Of a stretch of DNA of 64,000 bases, positions 1 to 12,093 are shown piece by piece. Each line of letters starts with the position of its first letter. Position 1 is the stretch's first letter. The DNA comes from Saltatorellus ferox (GTDB lineage: Bacteria; Planctomycetota; UBA1135; GCA-002686595). Both the position numbers and the translations under genes were made by a program. Under the pieces are notes generated by a model. It did not search any database, was not told the origin of the DNA, and saw only the letters and a program-made list of their open reading frames with translations. Location of the stretch: positions 1,302,001-1,366,000 of the forward strand of contig CP036434.1 in assembly GCA_007751475.1 (NCBI GenBank), read 5' to 3'.

Positions 1-1658
1 TACACGAACGTGTCCTGGGCGACGCGGTTGCGGTAGCCCGCGAGCCGGATGCGCAGGGCCAGGTCGTCGTCCTCGAAACCCCACGGCGAGAAGCTCTCGT
101 CGTAGCCGCCGAGGCGCTGCATCACGTCGCTCCGCACCAGCACCGCGAGGGAGGTGAAGAGCGTCGCATCGTCGCCCTTGCGGAATGCCGCGGCGGCATG
201 GTCGGACGCGAACGCGTTGATCGACGGCTGATCCGACGGGCCCTCGTAGGGCACTACCTGGAGCTTCGACGCGCGGTTCGCGCAGAGAGCGATCGAGCCG
301 ACGTCGGGGCTTCCCGCTCCGTGGTAAAGAGCGCGCTCCATCCAGCCTTCCGGGACGACGACGTCGTTGTCGAAGAAGGCGATCCAGTCGGTGCCAGGCT
401 GAACCAGGCGCAGGCCCTGGTTGCGAGCGCGCGGCGCGCCGTGGTTCGCTTCGTTGAGAACGAGCTGTACGTCCGGCTGGTCCCTCAGCCACTCGGCGCT
501 CCCGTCGTTCGAGCCATTGTCGACCACGATCAGGCTCAGAGGGAAGCGCGGATCGCTGGCGGCTCGCAGGGACTCGACGCATCGCCGCGTGTTGGCGAGC
601 GCGTTGTAGGAAACGATGATCGCGGCGACGGAGGTCCCTGGTGTGGCTCCTGCTTCGAGGGCCGCGATCGGGTCGATCCCGGTCAGGTCCTGGTAGATCC
701 CCGCCATGCAGTAGGGCGCCGAGTGCTGGTCGAGCCCCGCTTCGATCTCGCGGAGTAGCTCGTCGGGAATCGCCCGTCCCGCGAGGCTCGATTCGATCTC
801 CTCGAGCTTCTCGAAGAACGCCTCGGCGGGGGCCAGGCCAGCCTGGATCCCCTGCATGAGCTGCTTCTTGAGTTCCTTCGTGTCGCTGGGAAACGGCGTC
901 AGGCCGAGCGCCTCAGCGGTGTGCTTGGTGCGGAGGCGGTGCTGGTAGATTCCGAGCTGAAAGGCGCGCGCGGCGTATCCCCGGGGCGTCAGCACGTGGT
1001 CGTGGTGGGCGACGCAGCGCTCGTCGTAGAGGACGCTCCAGCCTGCTTTCTGGAGTCGGAAGCCGATCTCGACGTCCTCGCAGATGGCCCGATCGAAGTT
1101 CTCCTCGTCGAAGCCACCGACTTCGAAGAGCGCCGTGATGGGGAGACTGATGTTGCACGTCCAGAAGTAGGTCCACGGATGGCGCTGGCCGTGCTGGAGC
1201 GACGTGAAGGCGAAGAGCCTGTCCGTGGCGTCCAGCACCTGCACGAGGGGACTCCTGAGGGCTTCCTCGGTGAAGTGGAACGTGCCGAGCACGGCGGTCT
1301 TACCCGTGGCGCTGGCATGCGCGGCGAGGTGGCGCTCGATCAGGTCGCTCGCGGGTACGGCGTCGTCGTTGAGGATCAGCACCAGGGGAGCCGCCACCTG
1401 GGCGAGGCCCGCGTTCCGTGCCGCCGCGGGCCCGGCGTTCTTGCGCTGGAGCACGGTGCAGGCAAAGCCCAGCTCGCGCACGTCGATCGCGACCGGAGGA
1501 TCGCCGCCATCGTCGATCAGGATCAGCTCGAACGAATCCATCGGGACCGTCTGGGCCGCGAGACGAGCGAGAAGTGCCCTCACGCGGTCGGGTCTCCCGT
1601 GGGTCGGGACGAGGACGGAGATCAGCGGAGTCTTGGGGGCCGTGCGGTTGGAATCCAT
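1..1658 (-). CDS. Tandem two-domain GT2 glycosyltransferase (3' end outside window)
   Basis: The frame is open from ATG at 1658 to the window edge (552 complete codons), so the C-terminus is missing. Two family-2 glycosyltransferase (GT-A) domains lie in tandem. The first starts near residue 8 with a SVLVPTHGRP strand, then IDDGGD, an NDDA metal-binding motif and an ED motif in ICEDVEIGFRLQKAGW. The second starts near residue 339 with AAIIVSYNA, then VVDNGSNDGS, FFDNDVVV and FEDDDLALRIRLAGYR. Both domains keep the acidic residues expected for nucleotide-sugar and metal binding, so both may be active. Such tandem enzymes usually build surface polysaccharide or glycoconjugates; the substrate cannot be read from sequence. 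It is probably cytosolic, since no signal peptide is seen. The 283 bp between it and the upstream biotin-ligase gene holds nothing I recognise. Confidence 0.85.
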   Translation of the reverse strand, partial: MDSNRTAPKTPLISVLVPTHGRPDRVRALLARLAAQTVPMDSFELILIDDGGDPPVAIDVRELGFACTVLQRKNAGPAAARNAGLAQVAAPLVLILNDDAVPASDLIERHLAAHASATGKTAVLGTFHFTEEALRSPLVQVLDATDRLFAFTSLQHGQRHPWTYFWTCNISLPITALFEVGGFDEENFDRAICEDVEIGFRLQKAGWSVLYDERCVAHHDHVLTPRGYAARAFQLGIYQHRLRTKHTAEALGLTPFPSDTKELKKQLMQGIQAGLAPAEAFFEKLEEIESSLAGRAIPDELLREIEAGLDQHSAPYCMAGIYQDLTGIDPIAALEAGATPGTSVAAIIVSYNALANTRRCVESLRAASDPRFPLSLIVVDNGSNDGSAEWLRDQPDVQLVLNEANHGAPRARNQGLRLVQPGTDWIAFFDNDVVVPEGWMERALYHGAGSPDVGSIALCANRASKLQVVPYEGPSDQPSINAFASDHAAAAFRKGDDATLFTSLAVLVRSDVMQRLGGYDESFSPWGFEDDDLALRIRLAGYRNRVAQDTFV

Positions 1659-1941
1659 GGCAGTGAGGGGGCCTCCGGACGCGGTATGCGTCCGGCTCGA
1701 CACCGATCTGCCATCGAGACGATCCACCGAGGGCTTGAGGAATACCCGGCAGAACCCGCCCGCAAGTGGAAACTTCTTCTCGCCGGTCTCGTGGTCTGGA
1801 ACAGAGCTCTGTTGCCAGTGTGGGGTCCTGGGGGGGTGCTGAGGGAGGGATGCGCCTCAGTCGCCTGACTGACGGGGGGGCAGAAGGGGCTGCTCACGGC
1901 CCATGACTCTCCGCGTGTCACCGACTTTGCTGAAGACTCAA

Positions 1942-2739
1942 TCATTCAGGCGAGCGCCGCTCATCCTGGTCGTTGCCCCGGTCCTCCGGGCTCGCCGTGG
2001 CCGTCCGTAACGAACGAACGTGCGCCATCGAGACTCTCCGGTAGCTCCCGGCGGCCGCGTCGAAGATTCTCAGGGATCCATCGGCAGTCAGGCCATCGAA
2101 ACGTCCCTCCACCCGCGTCTGCGCCACGTCCACGACCACGCCTTTCCCGCGCTGGACGCAGCGTTCGTAGAAGTCGTCGTAGAGGGAAGCGACGTTCTCT
2201 AGCGCCTGGTCGACGCGTACTTCCAGCGCGGCGAGCAGAAGGAGTTCGACGGCTTCCAGGGTCACGGCGGTTCCGAGTGACTCCAGGCTGATCACGGGGC
2301 GGTCGCGGTCCAGGCTCTCCGACGGTACCGTGCCCATGACGTTCATCCCGATGCCGAGCACGAAGATGGCGGTCCCACCCGGTCGCAGGCCGCGCGACTC
2401 CGCGAGGACTCCTGCCAGCTTGGCGCCTCGGTCGGAAACGAGATCGTTCGGCCAGTCCAGGTCCACGCTGGCGCCGAATCGTGACGCCGCGTCGTGGGCG
2501 GCGAGAGCCCCTGCGAGGGTCCAGAGCCCCGGCGGCGGGATCGTCGGTGACTCCAGGATCACGCTCAGGTAGAGCCCGCCCTCCTGGCTCGCCCAGCGGC
2601 GACCGCGGGTGCCGCGTCCGGTGAGTTGAGCGTTCGCGATGAACACGTCCCCGTGGCGGCCGTCGCCGCGCTCGAGGGCGTCGAACGCGCGGTCACTGGT
2701 GGAGTCCACGATTCCGTATCGAAAGCAGCGCCATCGCAT
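1942..2739 (-). CDS. birA: Biotin--[acetyl-CoA carboxylase] ligase, catalytic domain only
   Basis: This is a biotin protein ligase, which makes biotinyl-AMP and attaches biotin to the carrier lysine of acetyl-CoA carboxylase and related enzymes. The 265-aa protein has the biotinyl-AMP loop GRGTRGRRW at residues 41-49, WPND at 96-99 and GAKLAGVL with the conserved Lys near 107. A C-terminal BPL-type beta domain follows. The protein starts directly with the catalytic domain. It lacks the N-terminal helix-turn-helix of E. coli BirA, so it should not act as a transcriptional repressor (group I ligase). It starts 13 bp downstream of the FHA-protease gene on the same strand, so the two may be co-transcribed. 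Confidence 0.9.
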   Translation of the reverse strand: MRWRCFRYGIVDSTSDRAFDALERGDGRHGDVFIANAQLTGRGTRGRRWASQEGGLYLSVILESPTIPPPGLWTLAGALAAHDAASRFGASVDLDWPNDLVSDRGAKLAGVLAESRGLRPGGTAIFVLGIGMNVMGTVPSESLDRDRPVISLESLGTAVTLEAVELLLLAALEVRVDQALENVASLYDDFYERCVQRGKGVVVDVAQTRVEGRFDGLTADGSLRIFDAAAGSYRRVSMAHVRSLRTATASPEDRGNDQDERRSPE

Positions 2740-2752
2740 GGTTCATGGCGGG

Positions 2753-4588
2753 TCAGCGATCCGACGGCTTGTCGCCTGCTGGCGCGGAACTTCCCGCGGC
2801 GGGCGAGGCCTCGGCTTCACTCTTCTCACCGACGCTCTTCACCTCCGGCGGCCAGATCGTCGCGGCGTCCGCGATCGGGATGCCGTAGCCGATCGTGTAG
2901 ACAGCGGTGCGGTCCGGTCCCGCCTGAACGCTCACGACCACACCCACCACGCGGCCGTCCGAGTCCGTGATCGGCCCGCCGCTGTTTCCCGGATGGACGC
3001 CCGCGTCGACCTGCATCTGCCCGCCCACGTTCCTCGAGAGGATGCCGCGGAACGTCGAGGCGATCACCGTCTCACCCTCTTGCACGGCCATGTGTCCGAG
3101 CGGAAACCCGAAGAGGTAGATGTCGCTTCCCGGAACCGGCGGCGCCGTGTCCGTCTGGAAGCCTTCCAGCGTGGGCATGCCTTCGAAGGGCTCGATCTTC
3201 ACGAGCGCGAGGTCGATGTCACCCGGCGCCACCGCGTAGACCTTGGCCGGGTGGCGGGTGGAGTCGCCCGAGAAGACGACGTTGAGTTCGACCACCTGTT
3301 CGATGGCATCGGGGCGAGACAGATCTCGGAGTAGCTCGGTGTCAGGGGAAGAGATCACGTGTGCGTTCGTGATGATCCAGCCCTCGGCGTCGACGCAGAA
3401 ACCCGAGCCGGTCGACTCGAGTCCGAACTCCTCGCCTCGGCCGCTGTAGTTCGGCAGGACGGTGCGTCCGGCGCCGCTTCCCTGGCTCTCCAGGTGCAGC
3501 GTGATACCGTTCTTGCGATTGAGCAGCGTGACGCGGTTCTCGATCAAAACGACGCTGCTTCGAACGCGGCCGACTCCGGAAAGTCGAGCCTGGGCCAGGT
3601 TTACCGGATCGAAGAGATCGACGCGTCGACGGGCCACCGTGAGATCCTCTCGAGTTTGGTCGATCTCTTCCCGCGCCTCTTCCAGGTCGCGTTCGACCCG
3701 TTCCAGGACGTCCCGCGAGGCCCCTGTCGTCTCGAGTCCTGCGATGCGCGCGACCAGGGCTTGCTCGTCCCTGGAGCGCTCCTCGAGCGTCGCCTCCAGT
3801 TCGGCTGTTCGCTCCGCCAGGCTGGCTTCCAGCCGCGCGATCTCCTCTCGGCGCCGGGTCTCCGCGTCGATCGCTTCGGTCGCGCGCGCTCGTTCGCGCG
3901 CTTCGAGCGCCGCGATCTGAGCGGCAGCGCCCCGGATCTCATCCTCGTAGGCGAGGTCGCGCGTCTCCTGCTCTTCGCGCGTCGTGTTGCGGTCCCAGAT
4001 GACGAAGCCAATCGCTGCCACCACGACGGCGCCGAGCAAGGCCGCCAGCCGCAGGGTTCGCCGCGTGCTGCGCTCGACGATCTTCTCGACCTCTCGCGCG
4101 TCGCTGTCGCGCATCCCGTCCGCCTTGACGAACACGGTCTCCTCGAGCGAGCGCCCGCCCACGACGAGGAACTTCGGACCGACGCTCCCGAGGCGCACCT
4201 GGTCGCCGAGCTCCAGCCTTTGCTCGCCGTCGATCGCGTGGCCGCCGACGAGCACACCGTTCTTCGAGCCCAGGTCGACGACCCACATCACGCCATGGCG
4301 GAGTTCGAACCGTGCGTGGTGGCTGGAGACCGACGGGAAGCCGCCGCCGGACAGCGCGACGTCGTTGTCGGCTTCGCGCCCGACGGTCAAGCTGGCCTCC
4401 ACGCCCTCCGGGATCGCCCGGCCGGATCCCGACGATCGTCGCAGATCGATGGGGGCCGGGAAGCCGGGAACATCGACGGGCTTGAGGCGCAGGGCGGCCT
4501 GGGGTGCGAACGGGTCTTTCATGCCTGGAACCCAAGCTTGCGAAGTTCGGTCGCCGATCGCGATAGACTCGGGGGCCGTTTCATTCAT
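2753..4588 (-). CDS. FHA domain - membrane segment - coiled coil - DegP-like serine protease
   Basis: I chose ATG at 4588 because GAGGAG lies just upstream and the divergent M14 gene occupies the region further up; this gives 611 aa. Visible parts in order: a proline-rich start; an FHA phosphothreonine-binding domain (roughly residues 65-150) with GRE, SSHHARFEL and GSKNGVLV; one hydrophobic segment near residues 178-198; a long Glu/Arg-rich coiled coil (about 200-330); and a trypsin-like protease domain. The protease triad is visible as His in IITNAHV (near 409), Asp in GDIDLALVKI (near 459) and Ser in HPGNSGGPI (near 535). No PDZ domain follows. The topology suggests a cytosolic FHA domain reading Ser/Thr kinase signals and an extracytoplasmic protease. 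That coupling is inference; the domain calls are firm. Confidence 0.85.
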   Translation of the reverse strand: MNETAPESIAIGDRTSQAWVPGMKDPFAPQAALRLKPVDVPGFPAPIDLRRSSGSGRAIPEGVEASLTVGREADNDVALSGGGFPSVSSHHARFELRHGVMWVVDLGSKNGVLVGGHAIDGEQRLELGDQVRLGSVGPKFLVVGGRSLEETVFVKADGMRDSDAREVEKIVERSTRRTLRLAALLGAVVVAAIGFVIWDRNTTREEQETRDLAYEDEIRGAAAQIAALEARERARATEAIDAETRRREEIARLEASLAERTAELEATLEERSRDEQALVARIAGLETTGASRDVLERVERDLEEAREEIDQTREDLTVARRRVDLFDPVNLAQARLSGVGRVRSSVVLIENRVTLLNRKNGITLHLESQGSGAGRTVLPNYSGRGEEFGLESTGSGFCVDAEGWIITNAHVISSPDTELLRDLSRPDAIEQVVELNVVFSGDSTRHPAKVYAVAPGDIDLALVKIEPFEGMPTLEGFQTDTAPPVPGSDIYLFGFPLGHMAVQEGETVIASTFRGILSRNVGGQMQVDAGVHPGNSGGPITDSDGRVVGVVVSVQAGPDRTAVYTIGYGIPIADAATIWPPEVKSVGEKSEAEASPAAGSSAPAGDKPSDR

Positions 4589-4599
4589 CTCTCCTCTTT

Positions 4600-7539
<2,940 letters not shown>

Positions 7540-7617
7540 CATGGCCGAGGGCGACCCGGATCGACCTCGAACGAGTTCTCTTCGGCAGGAACTCCTTTTC
7601 CATCCCGTCCCCACCCC

Positions 7618-9321
7618 TTGCCCGACCCGGCCACCATCGTGACGCACGACATTCCCCGCTCTGTCCAGGACGCTGCCAGCGTTCTTCTGCGGGCCTGCCT
7701 CTCGGCGGCTCGCAACGACACTGCGGTGGCCGCGTCGTTGCGGACGCTGACGACGTATCTGCACGCGGAACTCGGTGCAGGGACCGATTCGGGCGGGTCG
7801 GGTGGAGGCGCGCAGCATCCGTCGGCTCGCGCGACCGCAGGCGAAGGGGCCGGTGCTCACACCGTGCTCACGCCACCGGGGCGGCCCCGTGACGGGGAAG
7901 GCGCGAGGACCGGCAGCGACGGCAAGGGGCGCCAGGATGGGCGCATCGCCGAGCCGCTCGCCGTCGTCGTGACGCGCGCCCGCTGGAAAGCGGCCGCCTG
8001 TCGATTGGCCCTCCAGCGCCGCGAGAACCAGCAAGCACCCGAGGAGGAGCGGCCAGCCCTGGAGGCCCAGGCTGCTTCGCGTGAGAAGTCGCTCCGAAGT
8101 CGACTCGGTGCGCTCCCGGATACGAGCGCCTGGATGCTGGACTTCCCCTTCGGCAAGCGAGTGACGGAGCCGGATGCGTTCGAAGTCGACGCCGCCACGG
8201 CGGCGAAGCTCGAGAACATCGCGGACTGCTACGAAACCGTCGCGACCGGCGCGGAGATCGCGCGGGACCTCGACGAGTCCGGTGCGTTCCGTGGAGGGCC
8301 GCCGCCTGCCTTTCTCTACCTGCTCGCCGAAGCTCAGTCGGCTCTACTCCACAGTCTCCAGGAAGCTCCGACTCGCACCGATAGCGACCAGCGCGACGTT
8401 TTCCTCTGGTTGAAGGATCAGACGACCCGCTACCGGATCTACGTCGATCGGCACATGCGACTGGACGATCCCGCGGACGTGACGGGCTCTTCCGGGCTTC
8501 AGGAGCGCATGCGTCGCTCCGCGCGCGACGCGATGGAGGAGCGCAATGCCCGGCGTGAGCGCGGCCAGATCCTTTCCAAGATTCGTTACCACGTCGGCAA
8601 GATCGTCGCCGATCAGGCGCCGCTTCACAGCGAAGTGGACTCGCTTCGTCAGGCGCTGGAGCGCTGGTCCGAGGCCGGCAACGCGGTCACGGACAAGGGG
8701 GTGCTCGACGCTCTGAGGCCGCTGCGGCCCCACGCCTCGAAGCTCAAGGACTCCGGGACCAAGGAAGAGGTGTACGAACTGCTGGCAGAATCAGGCATGG
8801 CCCCCGTCGATGGCGACCCTTTGGACGGGACCCGCGATCACGTGGTGACCCCCACCCGCAGCGGTGGTGCCGCGGCGACGAAGTCTGATGGCCCGGGACA
8901 GCAAGAGGGGGACCACCAGGATCCCGCGAAGGTGGAGCACCTGCTCGAGGAGATGCGCCAGCTCCTCGCCGGGAAGCACGTCGTCCTCTGCTGTGAGCCG
9001 ACGGCCGAAGCGGATACGTCAGGCCTCCTGGAGGGCCTCGGCGCAGAGACGCTGACGCGGCTCGAAATCGAGGTCGAAGCCGATGCAGTCGAGCGCTGGG
9101 CGAAGCTTGACGGCATCCTCGATGCGGAAGGGGCGGATCTGATCCTGCTCGGGGTTCGGCTCCCGGCGGCGGAGTATCAGCGCTTCAAGGAGGCCTGCCT
9201 GGAGCGTCACAGGCCGTTCGTGCGCTTGCCGGGCGCGTTCACAGCGGCCGCCATCGCGCATCAGATTTCGCGCCAGGTCGGCTGGCGACTTCGGACGCAG
9301 GGAACCAGCAAGGATCGCTGA
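7618..9321 (+). CDS. Unrecognised 567-aa protein with a possible DUF2325-like C-terminus
   Basis: The frame begins with TTG at 7618; GTG at 7639 is an equally good start. No signal peptide is seen. The N-terminal 120 residues include a Gly/Ala-rich disordered stretch. The middle (about 120-410) is helical and charged, with heptad-like runs around ERNARRERGQILSKIRYHVG. The C-terminal 110 residues read like an alpha/beta domain: a strand GKHVVLCCEP, LILLGVRLP, FKEACLERHRPFVRLPG and AAAIAHQISRQ. That order resembles the small DUF2325 domain, but the match is by eye. It follows the M14 gene after 78 bp on the same strand. I cannot assign a function. Confidence 0.7.
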   Translation: MPDPATIVTHDIPRSVQDAASVLLRACLSAARNDTAVAASLRTLTTYLHAELGAGTDSGGSGGGAQHPSARATAGEGAGAHTVLTPPGRPRDGEGARTGSDGKGRQDGRIAEPLAVVVTRARWKAAACRLALQRRENQQAPEEERPALEAQAASREKSLRSRLGALPDTSAWMLDFPFGKRVTEPDAFEVDAATAAKLENIADCYETVATGAEIARDLDESGAFRGGPPPAFLYLLAEAQSALLHSLQEAPTRTDSDQRDVFLWLKDQTTRYRIYVDRHMRLDDPADVTGSSGLQERMRRSARDAMEERNARRERGQILSKIRYHVGKIVADQAPLHSEVDSLRQALERWSEAGNAVTDKGVLDALRPLRPHASKLKDSGTKEEVYELLAESGMAPVDGDPLDGTRDHVVTPTRSGGAAATKSDGPGQQEGDHQDPAKVEHLLEEMRQLLAGKHVVLCCEPTAEADTSGLLEGLGAETLTRLEIEVEADAVERWAKLDGILDAEGADLILLGVRLPAAEYQRFKEACLERHRPFVRLPGAFTAAAIAHQISRQVGWRLRTQGTSKDR

Positions 9322-9323
9322 CT

Positions 9324-9351
9324 CCCGGCGCCTCTGCGCCTTCGCGCCGGG
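9324..9351 (+). terminator. Candidate hairpin terminator after the 567-aa gene
   Basis: An 8-bp GC inverted repeat (CCCGGCGC / GCGCCGGG) with a 12-nt loop begins just after the stop codon and is followed by a short T-containing stretch (TCGATTTCT). There is no clean U tract, so it may instead stabilise the mRNA 3' end. Confidence 0.4.
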
Positions 9352-9515
9352 TCGATTTCTCGCCTGTGGGACGCGGATCCCGGGCTGGGTCAGCGATCAG
9401 GGTTCCTCCTGGGAACGGCGAAGGTCTGGCCCGCTGGAAGGCCGATGCCATGGGAGCTTGCTCGTAGGAAGGTCAGCCCGGCCGGGCCAGCCGTTCCTCC
9501 TGAGCAGCGCGACCC

Positions 9516-10160
9516 ATGCAGCGCCGCTCCGTCCATCCTCGCTTCCAGCCTCGGAAGCCTCGAATCGCGTCACTCGTCCTCGCGATGGCCGGGATTGCGT
9601 GCCTGGCATCGTGTAGCGCCACGTCCGTCCGCTCTGTCGTCGACGTGGTGCCCGCCAACCTCTCGTATTCCTTCGAGCAGCGGACGCCGCCCGAGAGCCT
9701 GCCGACGGCCGAGGCCCCATCCGAGAGGCGGTCGCCGGACCATGGGGTGGCTGGAAGGGAGCTGAACAGTGACGTTCCCGCGGGGACGGGATGGAGCCTC
9801 CATCGCCAGCCTGAGGACCCATTCGATTCCGGTCCGGGTTCCCTGACCGCCCTGGGGAGCGGCCGGGCCCAGCTCGATCCAGAGCTCGGGCCCCTGGACC
9901 TGGGGTATCCGCTCCTCGTCGACCTGGGCGCTGGCGAGGCTCCTTACGACGATGGCGTGCGGACGATCCATGGCGTCGAGCTGACGCGCGGTGGGTTCTC
10001 CGACGCTCTGCTTCAGGCATGCTGGCGGGAGAGGCTGACGAACGCCTCGAAGCTTCACGCCACGGTCGCCGTCTCCAGGCTCCAGGACCTCGGGATGCTG
10101 GACGGCCTCGGCGATATGCGCTTCGCCTGGGTCGTTTTCGGCTGGACGACTTCGTTCTGA
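9516..10160 (+). CDS. Hypothetical lipoprotein
   Basis: A 214-aa protein starting at ATG 9516. A long basic N-region is followed by a hydrophobic stretch and the lipobox CLASC (Cys about residue 33), so it should be lipidated and membrane-anchored. The rest shows no family I recognise. A proline/glycine-rich stretch (about 50-110) precedes a short folded-looking C-terminus containing GFSDALLQACWRERL. It lies upstream of the PilZ/MshEN cluster in the same direction with 76 bp between, so it could be the surface component of that cluster, but nothing in its sequence shows this. Confidence 0.65.
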   Translation: MQRRSVHPRFQPRKPRIASLVLAMAGIACLASCSATSVRSVVDVVPANLSYSFEQRTPPESLPTAEAPSERRSPDHGVAGRELNSDVPAGTGWSLHRQPEDPFDSGPGSLTALGSGRAQLDPELGPLDLGYPLLVDLGAGEAPYDDGVRTIHGVELTRGGFSDALLQACWRERLTNASKLHATVAVSRLQDLGMLDGLGDMRFAWVVFGWTTSF

Positions 10161-10236
10161 GCGTCGAAATCTCTTCCTGGGCCTCGGGGTGAAGTCCTAG
10201 GTTCTTTCGTCAAGGCCCGGCTCAAGGGAGGTCGAC

Positions 10237-11016
10237 GTGGAGAGAGAGACGCCATTCCGCCGCAGGGCAGGGGGCGACACGACCATGAAGCTCCCTATCT
10301 TTTCTCCGGAGAACCGATCGACGTACCGGGTGTCCATCCCCGAGGGCCAGGGGATGCTCTGGGTCGGACTCAGCGCCGGACCGGTGAAAGTTCGCATGGA
10401 CGATGTCAGTTCCCGTGGCTGCGGGTTCACGCTCGGCGCGGAGGAGGCTGCGGGGCTGGCCGAGGGCAGCGAACTCGTGCTGAGGATGAAGATCGGCGAC
10501 CCGAAGGCGCCACAGCTCTTCATTCGCTCGGAGATTCGTTCACTCCGCTCGGAGGGGGAGCTCGTGCACATCGGCGCTCTGTTCAAGGAGTGCGACCGCC
10601 TGTATCAGCAGCTGGATGTCTCGCAGTGGCGCTACTTCAACCGGCGAGGGGCCTTCCGCGTCCCACCGGTCAATCATCGAGGGGAGCCGCTCCGGGCGAG
10701 CTTCTACGCCAAGGGATCCGAAGAGCGCGTTCGCTTCACGGTGAACGATCTCTCCTCGTCAGGACTCGCCATCCGCCTCTCCGGCAGTCAGGAGTACCAG
10801 CTGTCGGAAACCCAGTGCGTCCGCTCGACCTTCGAGCTGCCCGGTGTCCCCGACCCGCTGGATCTCCAGCTTCGCTTCATCCATCGAACCTTCATCAAGG
10901 GCGTCGAGAGAATCGGTTTCATGATCGACATGCGGGCCACTGCCGTCGCCGAGGTCCAGTCGGAGACGATCCTGCGCTACGTCATGGAGCGTCAGAGCCA
11001 GCTTCTCCGTGGTTGA
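10237..11016 (+). CDS. Tandem PilZ-domain protein (cyclic-di-GMP effector)
   Basis: I chose the GTG start at 10237 because a strong Shine-Dalgarno (AAGGGAGGT) lies six bases upstream; ATG at 10285 is the alternative. The 259-aa protein carries two PilZ motif sets. The first is R27-x3-R31 (RSTYR) with D56-x-S-x-x-G in DVSSRGCGF. The second is R137-x3-R141 (RGAFR) with D171-x-S-x-x-G in DLSSSGLAI. RxxxR plus (D/N)xSxxG is the cyclic-di-GMP binding signature of PilZ domains, so each half may bind the nucleotide. The linker LYQQLDVSQWRYFNRR closely resembles FQQLDDSFYKYFNRR in the PilZ protein at 12094, marking the two as paralogues. It is cytosolic, with no membrane segment. Confidence 0.85.
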   Translation: MERETPFRRRAGGDTTMKLPIFSPENRSTYRVSIPEGQGMLWVGLSAGPVKVRMDDVSSRGCGFTLGAEEAAGLAEGSELVLRMKIGDPKAPQLFIRSEIRSLRSEGELVHIGALFKECDRLYQQLDVSQWRYFNRRGAFRVPPVNHRGEPLRASFYAKGSEERVRFTVNDLSSSGLAIRLSGSQEYQLSETQCVRSTFELPGVPDPLDLQLRFIHRTFIKGVERIGFMIDMRATAVAEVQSETILRYVMERQSQLLRG

Positions 11017-11199
11017 GGACCCGAAAGATCTTCCCAGCGGGTCGACAGACAAGCGAGGGCAGCCGCCACCGTTCCGTCGCGCTCTGAGACCTGTTCGTTC
11101 GATTTCCTCGAGGCCCCTTGAGTCTCTCCCGATCCAGCGTCGAACCGACCTTGGGGTCTCGCTGGCCAACGTCCCGAAAACCGGCGACCCGATCCAACC

Positions 11200-12012
11200 A
11201 TGTTGAAACCACAGGAGCTTGTTCGAGACCGGCTGAAGGAGATCGAGCGCGCGTTCACGGCCTTCGAGCGCGGCGACCGCAATCGGCTCTACGATACGCG
11301 CGACTCGCTGCTCGGGCTCACCAGCGCGATCGAGGGGAGCGATGTCAGCGACCTTGGCCCGCTGTCGGAGATCGCCAGCCGTCTGCTCGGCCTCGTCATC
11401 ATGGAAGGCGGGCTGACCGAGAGTCGCTCCGTGCAGGTGGTGCGCGAACTCCTTGGCTTCATCGAGGCCCAGGTGATGGAGGCGCAGCCCAACGAAGCGC
11501 CCGGCGGCGTGTTCCACATCGTCAATTCCGAGAAGGTGGGCGACATGCTGGTTCGGAAGGGACTCATCAGCCCGGACCATGTTCACAAGGCGCTGCTTCT
11601 CCAGCGAGTGAGCAAAGGGCGCCGCCTCGGCCAGGTGCTCGTCGCGATGAACGCGATCGATCAGCGAACGCTGGACGAGGTCTTGGAGGCTCAGAAGGCA
11701 GAGACGCGGCGTGAAGAGACGCGTCGCGGGTCGGCTGGCCCACAGTCACAGTTCGGCAAGAGATCCATTCCCCTGGCGCCCCTGCCGCAATTGCCGGGTC
11801 TGTCGACCGGAGCTCCGCTTCCGCCGATGCCCCAGGTCCAGGAGGGGACCCACGAAGAGCCGCCAGGCGGCGCCGGGGGGGCCCCTGGCATCCCACTGGC
11901 CCCGCTGCCTGCCCGGGAGCCCGGGCTGAACGCGCCGGGTCTCTCCGCGCCTCACATGAACGATCACCAACCCTTGCCCAGGCAAGGCCTCAACTGGCTC
12001 GACGGGAAGTAG
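11200..12012 (+). CDS. MshEN-type (GspE N-terminal-like) protein with degenerate Hpt-like helical N-terminus
   Basis: A 270-aa protein starting at ATG 11200. Residues 112-165 contain two 24-residue motifs, K112-Q135 (KVGDMLVRKGL...LLLQ) and R142-Q165 (RLGQVLVAMN...LEAQ), separated by six residues. This is the layout of the MshEN domain, which binds cyclic di-GMP in MshE/GspE-type ATPases; here no ATPase follows. The first motif has K-V for the usual R-L. Residues 1-92 form helices resembling an Hpt/CheA-P1 bundle, but no His is present where the phosphorylated one would lie (DSLLGLTSAIEG, 35-46). The last 100 residues are Pro/Gly-rich. Being flanked by two tandem-PilZ genes supports a role in cyclic-di-GMP sensing. 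Confidence 0.75.
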   Translation: MLKPQELVRDRLKEIERAFTAFERGDRNRLYDTRDSLLGLTSAIEGSDVSDLGPLSEIASRLLGLVIMEGGLTESRSVQVVRELLGFIEAQVMEAQPNEAPGGVFHIVNSEKVGDMLVRKGLISPDHVHKALLLQRVSKGRRLGQVLVAMNAIDQRTLDEVLEAQKAETRREETRRGSAGPQSQFGKRSIPLAPLPQLPGLSTGAPLPPMPQVQEGTHEEPPGGAGGAPGIPLAPLPAREPGLNAPGLSAPHMNDHQPLPRQGLNWLDGK

Positions 12013-12093
12013 GTCGGCCGGTAGCGAAGTCCCCGCCGCTACCGCCGCCGCCCGATCCGGACGATACTTCCCCTCTCCCCGCCACACATTCCC

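Noticed and set aside
12020..12043. Inverted repeat GGTAGCG / CGCTACC between the MshEN-type and second PilZ genes
   Set aside because: Only 7 bp with a GC-rich loop, no U tract, and in an apparent operon; too weak to call a terminator.
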